From assembly GCF_932276165.1 (NCBI RefSeq), contig NC_063987.1, forward strand, positions 9,176,001-9,240,000: a DNA stretch of 64,000 nt, in the 5' to 3' direction. Under the pieces are notes generated by a model. That model was not told where the DNA came from. It did not search any database and was given only the letters and a program-made list of their open reading frames with translations. Each line of letters begins with the position of its first letter. The stretch's first letter is position 1. Position numbers and translations under genes: made by a program. This document shows, one piece after another, positions 12,036-22,400 of the stretch. This DNA is from Plutella xylostella (lineage: Eukaryota; Arthropoda; Insecta; Lepidoptera; Plutellidae).

Positions 12036-13368
12036 TAAGTGAAACCTCTTTATAGATTAGAAACCATAGACTTAGAGTTTTTATTTTTATTTTGACTTTT
12101 TAAATTCTATTATTGTTAGGTAGATAGAGGTAGATCTGTTAGTAGATAGTGGGTGGATAGATAGGCCGTAGATTAGCGTTAAGACAGTGTTAAAATGTGA
12201 TATCTAAGTACTTAATTAAATCCAACTTGTATTTTATGGTAGTTAGGAAGTTTATATGACTTTTTTTATTGATGATATTGAGATAATATATTAATAATTT
12301 AACTGTATTTTTTCTTGAATATAACGATGTATGTACTAAGTAATTAAGATAATAATTTTAAATAAGTTACAGTTCCTTTTGTACTAATAGTTGAAAGTAG
12401 GCAGTTGACGTCATAGAACAACGCGGACTCGGGTATGGTTGACGTTAAGGGACATAAGTAATTATTGTTTTGTACGTAACTAGATGTGTAACTAATTCTG
12501 ATACTTTATTTATTTAATTTAGTTATGGACGCTGGTAGTCAATAAAGTTGTAATTTTAAGAAAAAAAAACTATTTTTTCTGCCTACCCTTCTATTTATAA
12601 GTAATTTCCATGCCATTTTTTATAAGTACCTGTCCCATAGATGACGAACCACTAACCAAGTAACTAACTACCTACTCCAACCATAAAAAACTATCATCAT
12701 TATTAAATTTTCATCACATTTTCTAGAGTCCTTTCGAATGGGGAATTTCCATAGTTATTGTTAGTTTATATATTTCTAGGTATGGGAATACATACTTACT
12801 AAACTACTAACTTATATATTACTATTACTATTATTTAATCAATCGGCTGCTTATAGTTACGCGACTTCGATGAAAGCAGTAAAATTATGTAGGGTAGCAA
12901 ACGTTGGGAAAAATTACCACTAACGACATCTATTGTAGTTTTATAAGAGTTTTAGTGATGTCATAAAAGTTTGACGTATGGGCTGTCCCGCTTCTACTCA
13001 TAGATGGCGTAAGTAGTTAACTGCGACATAAAAAAAAAACAAAATAAACAGCCGCCTTTTACTGGCAAATCAATTTTATTGGAGTCCACGCTTCGCTTTC
13101 TTTGTTTATTACCAGCTTACTTAAGTAGAATTTTATTCCAGATTTCTTTTCAAATATATTTTTTATCGGATGATTTAGTTATAATCATAATCGAATACTA
13201 CACTCTAGATACATCACTAGTTTAACTTTTTTTCTATATACAAATACAAAATTTTACAGCTGTGTTGTGGTGTCTAAAATCTAAAAATAGTTAGAGAGTG
13301 CTAATAAATATAAATAACGTGTAAATTCTTGTTGATTTCAGTTTTAATTAAACAAATAACTGTCCGAA
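12036..13368. other. 3' UTR of C19orf12-A and intergenic spacer
   Basis: AT-rich spacer with a poly(A) signal at 12541 and no exon-like sequence before the next start codon at 13369. Confidence 0.6.
12541..12546 (+). terminator. Poly(A) signal of C19orf12-A
   Basis: An AATAAA hexamer about 500 bp after the stop, followed within 25 nt by an A-run. It is the best candidate cleavage signal for this gene. Confidence 0.5.
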
Positions 13369-15617
13369 ATGAATATGGCAGTGCAGCCATATTCTTATAA
13401 TGCTGTTAGCTTCGATGGAAGCCCCATTGAACAGCTTATTTTGAGTCTGGGTAAGTGTTTCTAATGTTATGATGCAATTGAATCCGTTTTGGCTTGTGTT
13501 TTTCTTTGAGAATTATAGGACACAAACTCGCATTAAACATACTCCATGGTTGAATCAGACCCAATGCGAAAATTTGCCCAAATTTTGCACAACCGTTTAG
13601 GCGGGAAACGTCAAACAATCCCACTATAAAGTTTATAAGTAAATCTTTCTTAAAAATCTTTACAATAATAATATGTTCTTATTTCGAGACCTATCAAGCT
13701 ACCTAGCACTCTAAAATCTTCTCATTCAGACCTTAGCCGCTACTCCACTTTTCTAAACACAACTTTCCACCCTACTTCCAGGTGACATCTTCAATATCAG
13801 GATAGTGTGGGACCAGCAGAGCGCGCTGCTGACGGGCGCGCTGGTGCTGGCGGGGGGCGTGGTCGGGGGGCTCGCTGGGGGCCGCCTGGGAGCCGCCGTG
13901 GGCGCCGGCATCGGCAGCGTCACCGGGATTGGAGCTGCTAGTGAGTACCTACTTGGAGCTGTTACTATACTATTGGCGTCAGCCTGTGATGGTCCACTGT
14001 TGGACTAAGAGCCATAACAGTCTTTGGAATTCATAATCTGTGGTTGTCCTTGGCATTGTGGTTAACTGTCTAAGGTTGTTTGTCCAGTACTCTAGGGGAT
14101 GTCCCACTCTACATTGGCCTGTTCCTCAGAGAAGGTTGAACATTCATTAAATTAAGTAAGGTTTTTAAATTAATTATACCCCCATATTATATTGTACCAC
14201 AATGTACTGTATTAACTTCATAGACTTAGTATATACTAGCGTATAGACGAACTGACAGCTCGATAAAACGTGACCAATTTTGATTTTTCAGTGTGTGCAT
14301 TAGCTAGTGATGTACCTTTCTTTACTTTGGAGGACCATCGATAAGTTATTGAAGTTCGATGTTCGACCCTTGGAGAGTTGTTCCATAGACTGTTGTTGTC
14401 CAGATTATAATTTTGACATAGTGTAAAAAAATGCATAAATAAAAATAAAAACACTTTTGTTCATCGCTCCTTATTTTATTGACTTTTAAACAGAACAATC
14501 TTAGATATATCAGCTGTCTGACCCATATTACAGGCTCTGCCTCGGATGGCCGTGTCTGAGATGTTCCCACATATTTATTTATTTAACTGGTTCATTACAG
14601 TTTCGTTTCCTAAATTATGAAGTTTACATTCATTCTTAAGTCGAGTTGCTGCAAATGGTAGAGTTCTTCTTTGGATTCCAACCAACGCGTCCAACTTATT
14701 TCAACCACTTTCGGCTTATTATAATATCTATAGAGGGAATCTGTTGGACAAATTATAGAAAATAATTAGTTTATGTATTTGTTAAAAGATGTGCCTTGCC
14801 CTGACTTATTTTTATAGCTAACATTCAAGATAAAATATCGATAATGATATCGATTAATTAGAGTCAATCCCTAGCGTACATGTAAAATAAATTGATGAAA
14901 AATATATCCACTAAAATTTTGTAAATTATTAACAAATGGACTTCCACATACACAAAATATGAAAGTAAACAACAGCATTGGCATTATTTTATATTAAATA
15001 CAGGATAAAAGACAAGTTTTAACCAAAAATATACGCGTCATAGCAGTGATGACGATTTTGGTATTTACCTGTGAAATGTGCAATTTTCAGGATTATTTCT
15101 ATGATTAACGCCACAATCACTCGCAGAAGATGTTACCATTGTTGAATACAATTAGATTTACTGAAAATAAACCACGATGTACGCAAAAAATCCAAAATAC
15201 TAAGGTGTTGATTTTTCGCGTGCTGAATTGTGACGCTCTGTCATTCAAAACCAGTCACAGTTTCATTGGATTCGCTATCCTTTTCTATCTTGCCAAATTT
15301 CCGTAAGGGATTTTCTTCTCCCTCGCTCGCTTTGTTCGTCTATACGCTAGTATATATTATATGATTAACTTGGCTCTCCATTTGTTACAGCTGCATTAGC
15401 CCTGCGGGAGGTCTGGACGGACATCAAGGAGAAAGTAAAGGAGTTATTCTTCATAGTGTTCAACTACCTCAGGAGGTTGGACCCCGTCGACTACGTCAAT
15501 GCTATACAGATAGTAATGTCTTGCACGGGGACAAGAACGGAACTGGTCCTGACGATTTTAGACTTTATTGCTCACAAGTTAGGGAAGGAAGTTCTTTCCA
15601 GTTTGACTGCAGCTTAG
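13369..15617 (+). CDS. C19orf12: C19orf12-like protein, paralogue B (3 exons, 155 aa)
   Basis: Exons 13369-13450, 13782-13940 and 15391-15617 join in frame (468 nt), both introns phase 1. Residues 20-35 form the pre-hairpin helix (EQLILSLGDIFNIR). Exon 2 gives a long glycine-rich hydrophobic hairpin (LTGALVLAGGVVGGLAGG and onward), the family hallmark thought to insert into a membrane. Exon 3 gives the C-terminal helical region (ALREVWTDIKEKVKELF to LGKEVLSSLTAA). It lies 1.3 kb downstream of paralogue A in the same orientation, consistent with unequal-crossover duplication. The exon 1 acidic/serine extension of paralogue A is absent. The role is inferred from the family: a lipid-handling or mitochondria-ER protein of unknown activity. 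Confidence 0.88.
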
Positions 15618-16575
15618 GGCTGGGTAACTTATGTGTTTTAGGATTTGTTTTGTTGTTTGAAGCTCAAATTTTGTGATAAATTTTTGTAGGTTTTTTATTA
15701 TTTGCTTAAATTCAATTGTTCAGAAATTGCACATGACACATAAAATGATTATTAGTAAGACATTATTATGTATGATTCAATAATTACATCTCCTGAATGT
15801 TATGCCATTTTCATGGGATTGATTGATTAGTATAGCAACAACACTATGTTTGTATTTTTATAAATATTTTATATATATTGAGTAGTTAACACTGCAAAAA
15901 AGCTGTAAGTACTTAATTTTAAAAGTATACAAATACACGCTCACGAGATTAGTATAGCTATAGGATTACTTAGTATATTCAATATGCATCAGTTGGTCTT
16001 TCTTTGTTTTAATTGTTAATTATGACCTGATTGTATTTCTAGTTATGTTAGTTTAAATCTAGATTCTCAATTCCTAGATATTGTGATGAATCTGTACCTC
16101 TACTAACAAATATGTGATTTAGTACTTAAGAGTGATCTGACAATATAGTGAAATTATTTTGGTACATTCGAGTATTTATGATCCCACTCCTTAATTACCT
16201 AGCTACTTTTTATGTAACATTTTCATACGTTGCTAAAATATTGAATTTTCACGGAAATCAAAGTTGAAAAAAGCAAAAGTTCAGAATCACGGCAGGTTCA
16301 ACCAGTTCCTGTTTAAAATAAAAATAAAATGTTTAAGGAGAAAAACAAAACGGCTGTACCTATTTTAACAGCCAAGTATAGTAAAGTAGGTGTACCTACC
16401 TACCCGTTTTTAATCCATTATCGTACAAATTGATAAAGAATAGGTAAGTACATTATAACTTATTAGATATCAGCTTGATAAACCTATCACTTATCTTTAG
16501 GTTGAGGTATCAGAACGCCACTTCGACTAATAACAAGCAGTGTTTACAATAATATTACATAAATTATTTTTCAAA
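15618..16575. other. 3' UTR and spacer between C19orf12-B and C19orf12-C
   Basis: AT-rich, with no exon-like sequence. It presumably holds the 3' end of copy B and the promoter of copy C. Confidence 0.55.
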
Positions 16576-17396
16576 ATGTTCCGTAAAAGTGACCCTTCTG
16601 ACGCAGATATCATCTTATGTGAAAAACTAATATTGGATCTAGGTAAGTACCCACAATCCTACAGGTCTAAACCTAGTACATATCTATGACTATTGCTTAA
16701 CCTAGGCTACTATATAAATTCATTATTGTTTGTCTTTTAAAACATATTAATGTTGGTGATATTTTCAGCGAGAGAATTCGATATAAGAATAAGAGATGAC
16801 ATCAAGACTGGATCTCATTTAGTCATCGATGGCGAAGGTAGGAATACTGCACTATACTTACTATTAACATCATTATGATATGTTGTGAGCTTGTTCGTTG
16901 AAAGGCGATATTAAATTGTAGCACAAAATACCTCATTTGTAACAATCTTTTACTATAATAATAGGTACCTACCTAATAGGTAAGCCAAAAGCAAAAATTA
17001 AGCCCTAAGCATCATGAAGTGGATTGACAGTATCTATTGATGTTATAGATAGATGCCTAGGTACAAGAAGTTACCTACCTAGGAATCTAGCAGTGGTATA
17101 TACCATTAAGTTAATTACCTGGCTCTTTTCAAACTATTTCAGAGCCCAAAGAAAAGTCCCTGGACAAAGTTTTAAAAACAACGAAAGGAGTTTTGAAAGA
17201 AATGGTGATAATCATGTACGATTTTCTACGAAATATGGATTCAGACGACCTTCATAAGGCAGCAAATATACTCAGGGCTAGCCAGGGGACCAAGAAAGAT
17301 GTACTTATCGCCATTTTGGAATTTCTGGCTACAAGACTGGGCAAAACTGCGATAGGAGGTAGACAGGATCGTATTGAAGCTAAACCTAAACCATAG
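16576..17396 (+). CDS. C19orf12-like protein, divergent paralogue C lacking the glycine zipper (3 exons, 129 aa)
   Basis: Exons 16576-16642, 16769-16837 and 17143-17396 join in frame (390 nt), both introns phase 1 at the same positions as in paralogue B. The pre-hairpin helix is kept (CEKLILDLAREFDIRIRDD). The middle exon is only 69 nt against 159 in copy B, and the whole glycine-rich hydrophobic hairpin is missing, replaced by a short polar link. The C-terminal helical region is kept (LKEMVIIMYDFLRNMD, LEFLATRLGK), followed by a basic tail. The product is probably soluble. Open frame, conserved introns and retained C-terminal pattern argue for a working, diverged gene and not a relic. A 26-bp perfect palindrome overlaps the stop codon. 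Confidence 0.78.
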
Positions 17397-17417
17397 ACTA
17401 ATAATTATTAGTCTATG
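17392..17417. repeat. 26-bp perfect palindrome at the stop codon of C19orf12-C
   Basis: CATAGACTAATAA is followed directly by its reverse complement. It spans the TAG stop and could form a hairpin without a loop gap in RNA. Confidence 0.9.
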
Positions 17418-19450
17418 CCTAAACGCACTCTAATTAACGAAATGACCACTAGAAAAACGATTTAAATTTGGCAGCACCGTCGCTCGATTGTGACCAATCA
17501 GAGAATTCGATTAAAAATGGCTACCGAGTCTACCAATAGCAAGAGAGCAGAAGGCAACGGTAGGTAGCGCTACAATCAAATTTTCTTTCTCTTACACCCT
17601 TTGATGTCCTTATGTAGAATGTTTAATTGATTTCAGTATTCACATACAAAATAATAAAATTTGTTCTGGATTCTAAACCTTTTATTGTGTTCTGTGCAGT
17701 TAAGTACATACTAAATTAAAATGGTAAAAGGGAAATGCATTCTATCACAATTCTAAAGAGTAGCATTAGATACTAATCTTTCTATTATATAACGTTAATA
17801 AATAGGTAGTTTATTTACCTAATCACAATTTTAAATAATTTATTGGAGCTCATCTTGTCCATACAAAATAACCATAAGTATTGGTTTATTTAAGCGCAGT
17901 CATATAATAAAGTGTTTATTTACAATGAAAAGTTGGAAGATTCAACTAGATCAGCCCCATTAAACATAAACTCTACACATAAGGAGGCATTCAGTGGGAC
18001 GGTTTGGGTTTTGATAAAGCTGATAAGTAAAGGACCATTACAATTAATTATTTACCTTGTATAATCCTTAAGCATGGCTTGAAAGGCACCTTGATGGCCA
18101 CTTTCTACATCGACGAACGAAAGAATATACCAAGATCTGCAGCTCTAACTACCTCGGCTATTTCTCGGTGTATTAAACGTGCCGATTGCGTGACAATTCA
18201 TGTTCGTTTGTCCGTTGATTTAGAGAGTGACCTCCCATTAATACAATGTCTTTACATAAACTATTTTTCTAAAGGTAACTTTTCAAAAATCTGTACTCAC
18301 GGTGTATGTAAAAAGTGCGGAAATAAATAAACTTATCACAAGATGTGTATTGCCAGGGCAATTTTTGGACACACATTAATTTAACAACTCTTCAAATTAC
18401 CTAAGTTAAGGCAAATAAATAGATTATTTACTTATTGAAGCAGAAACATAACTGGTTAAATCACTGGAATAAGTAATTTACAACCTAGGGTACCTAAAGC
18501 CTTGAAATGACATGGAAAAGTCATGGATATTATTTTTTTACCTACCCTGATAGGGATTACAACCGTCAGATACAATTCCATAAAGCAGTCAAGCCTGTTT
18601 TTTTTATAAAATATTTAGTTAAGAGCTTGTTTGTTATTATATTCTCAGGACTGTAAGGGTATTCCTGAAAGGGTAGTAAAGTCAGAGGAGACTCGCAAGC
18701 CACCCGAATTTATATGAATTAATAATTTCGCATTATCTGATCTTATTTAACATGAGGCACAATTATAAATACAATTATAAGTACCTATATTGTAGCACCA
18801 GCCTAATTAAATTTTTCGTACATAATTTATAGTAAAAAAACGAACTAATCTAAAAACAACTAAGTAATAAATAATAAATTAAATAAATATTAGAGATACT
18901 GTCATGAAAATAGGAATATTGCGCCTAAAATCTAAAACATGAAGGCAAGCTGTCAAAACAAAATTCAGTCAGTTTAATCACGAGTGTGATGTCTGCGTAT
19001 ATAGATTATCATTTTGCATATACATAAATGTATGTATAAGTAGTTCAACAAAAAATGCAATTAAATTATTTCACTACATTCCTAATACAGATATTTTACA
19101 TAGTGAATTTTACATTATTAGACTCATGGATGCTTTACAGGACCGATGTAGCCTGCTTAGTTATGTTGCTAGAGAGAATGGTTTAAGTATGGCTATTGAG
19201 AGAATGCGTTTTTGACATTCAAAATCCCATAGACATTTTATGAACACACACACACACACTCACGCCTTGTACTAATGTACTCCCTTGCGGGGTAGGCAGA
19301 GATGCATTTCTGCACCCAATTTTCGCCAGAGTGGTATGTTATGTATACATTTTATGACTGCAAAAAAAAAAAAACAACTTTACTTACTAGACACAAGCAA
19401 ATGTCAAAAACGTGTTCACTCAATGGCCAAAATATAGTAGGTATATGTAG
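17418..19450. other. Intergenic between C19orf12-C and the 3' end of Naam
   Basis: No supported gene. A short frame at 17517 (MATESTNSKRAEGNGR then stop) follows a CCAAT box and ends near GTAGGT, which hints at a first exon, but no partner exon was found. The frame at 18079-18330 is not recognisable. A SINE 3' fragment sits at 19250-19345. The convergent 3' UTRs should lie here. Confidence 0.45.
19250..19345 (-). mobile_element. SINE 3'-part fragment
   Basis: CTTGTACTAATGTACTCCC and GCGGGGTAGGCAGAG match, inverted, the 3' body of the full SINE at 23918-24195. The tRNA-like head is missing. Confidence 0.6.
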
Positions 19451-22400
19451 CTAGTGGTCTTCTAGCGCGGTTTTGAGCTCCATGGCCAGCTTGTACCCGA
19501 GCTCCGGCCGCCGATCCCGCCCCTCCACCATCGCCGGGACCTGGAATTTATCAGATATTACAAATTAGTGTGAAATAAAAATTATATCCGAAATTCAATT
19601 TGAAATTCGCAAATTTCACACTTATAATGTCATTGTTATTTATTGTAATAAAGGCGAAGGTTTGTGTTTAGTCACGACGTATGACGAGTCATCTGATTTG
19701 GGTTTTTACATGGTCGTTCGAGCCAGATTGTAGTTACTTTCTAGGAAAAACAGCTGAACGGTACAGCTGCAGGAAGCTGACACCGATCGCATTAGCTTGA
19801 CCGATGGTCAGCGCTGACCGTACGTTCTGACCGGTCTGATTGAACCCATGCGGTCGGTCGCTCCGTCAGGGAAGCACTGAACGCGCCCCTACAAGCTCAT
19901 AGCTCGTCGCTCGACCGACGGCTGGACCGACCGTTCACGCGTACCAAATCACACGCGTACCGTCAGCGTAGCTGTGTGCGGGTTCATGCACTTGCAAAGA
20001 CATATCTACGTCAACCGACGGTCAGCGCTGAATGCCGACATTAGCTTAATGTTCATTGCAACTCGGCATGAATCACTATGGAAGACAACTTCAGTGAGGA
20101 CTGAAGTTGTCCCAAACATAGCGTGGGACGCCCTGTAGCTCGTCGGAGGTGACGATGGCGCTGTTGTTGCTGACGATGGTGCTCTTGGTGGCCTCGATGT
20201 TTGCGAGGTCACAAATCGCGACAATCACAACGACGAGAGTGAGACGGGGGTGTCCCACGCTATGTTTGCAATCATCACTCAAATTGTTTCATAATGACTC
20301 TGTACATCAAAATTTTGACAGGTGAAAGGAAAGTATTAGTACTTTTGCCGCCAGCTTCGCTTCGCCTTTCCGTAAAAACGCCGGTATAAATCGCCTGTTT
20401 ATCCGGGGTGTCTACTTCCTGCATACCGCCCTACAACGTACCTCGTCGGAGGTGACGATGACGCCGTTGTTGTTGACGATGGTGCTCTTGGTGGCCTCGA
20501 TGTCGGCGAGGTCTACGCCGCGCGACGCGTCGTCTATGAGGATGGCGCGGTAGCCGATGGCTAGCGCGTCCGCTATCGTCGCTCCTATGGAAAACCATGA
20601 CATAGGCATAAATAAATAGTGACAGTATTTGGGGACATCTCACACACGGCCATCGTCCGCTATTGTTGCCCCTGGGTAGTATAAGTTTCATAAGTAGGTG
20701 ACTGAGATCTTGTAGGCACTGCTGTTCTCTTCATACAAGTCTCTAGTTACTGAGATGTTATACATAACTTAAACAGCAGATGCTGCATCATTGGATAGAT
20801 GGCGCTTTTGCTGTTAACCTAAAATATGTCGGAGAAACAAGATGTCTTATCTTGTCTTTCCGCAGAAATTGTCTATTTACTCACCCACACAAACATCATA
20901 CGCCAACCCACATATATAGATATCCGTGGCCTGTCGCATACGCAGTTGTGAGCAGAGCGTGGTGTCGGTGATCTTCTTGTTGTCCCAGAACACGGAGTAG
21001 GAGTCCACCTCGGGGTTCGTGCCCTTGTACACTTTGACTGCTCCGGGGACTATCTGGAACGGGATAAAAAAAAACTGTCAGAACAACTTGATCCATTACT
21101 AGTTTACTAACTAGTAAATTATAAAACCCATAATATATGGAAGTGGCTCCGTCTAGCGGTAAGTACTTCAGCGCCCCACGGGTCTAGCGCGCTGTGGATC
21201 AGGCTAGCAGGCTCTGATCTTCATTATGATCCAGTGATATCTTTTTGTGACTTCATAAACTTTGTGGAGCACCATCTAGCGGTGTCCTAAGTAAACTACA
21301 TAAATATGTTGTTAGTCAGTGTATTACCTTGAGGTCCTTGTGAAGTATGGCGCCCCAGGTATCTTGCACGCAGTCTCTGTTTCATGGCTTCTTTGACATG
21401 TGGCGGTATTCATAAACTAATAAACTATGCGCCTCGCTAAGAGAACCTCGACTAATGACATCTAGCGGTGATTTAGTGCAGAAACTTTAGTTTAGTGAGG
21501 TAGTACCTTGACGTCCTTGTGTAGCTCAGCTCCCCAAGTGTCCTGCACGCAGTGTCGCGGCCACAGCCGCTGCTTCATGGCCTACAGCGCCATCTAGCGG
21601 CTCTTTAGTGAACTAACCCTAAGGTCTACTAATACCTTGCGCAGATCAAGGTGTTATTCCTTATACTAATAAGTATAGTAAATACCTTGAGATCCTTGTG
21701 TAGCTCAGCTCCCCACGTGTCCTGCACGCAGTGTCGCGGCCACAGGCGCTGCTTCATGGGCGGCGGGCCCGCGAACACCACCGTGTCGTAAGCTTGGGCT
21801 TTGTCCGCTGATACCTGCGGAGTATTGGCAGATTAGAGATAGATAACCTATTGTTCGAAATTCGGCCCAAACAATAATACCCTTAAAGCCGACTAAACCA
21901 AGTTAGTTCGCATTCGCATAGTTGAGCCAGTTTGCATACATGCGCGTCCACCGCAAACTATGCACTATGTATGAAAATCTGGCTCAACTATGCGAAGTAA
22001 CTTAGTTTAGCCGGCAGTGGACGCCAGGCATAAAAGTCGAATTTTAAATTTCTCACTAAAGCTGAAAATAAACTTGGTGCTAATGATTATTTCTTTTCGC
22101 GGTATTATACAGCGTTTCATCAAATAAGACATCTGACACAAAAAAAAAACGCTGAGGAATGTAATAAGGTTTTGACGGATTTCTTATTCAGTGAAACGGT
22201 CTATAGTTACCTTACCACGGCAAATGCTGACGAAGAAAATTATTCATAGAATAGAATAGAATCGAAATTTACAATCATTTAAGTATATTAAAGAGAACTT
22301 AGCTGTCCAAAAAAACTTGATCTACGCAACTGTATTTTAAAATTTTCCGATACCAATGATTAATATTCCTACAGGGTTATTTCCATTCTACATAGGTTTT

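Noticed and set aside
18079..18330. 83-codon gene between C19orf12-C and Naam
   Set aside because: No recognisable motif, no splice partner and average composition; kept only as a possibility.
20431..20691. Second frame over Naam exon 7 (RRHRGHQEHHRQQQ type)
   Set aside because: Out-of-frame reading of the same exon; the nicotinamidase frame is the conserved one.
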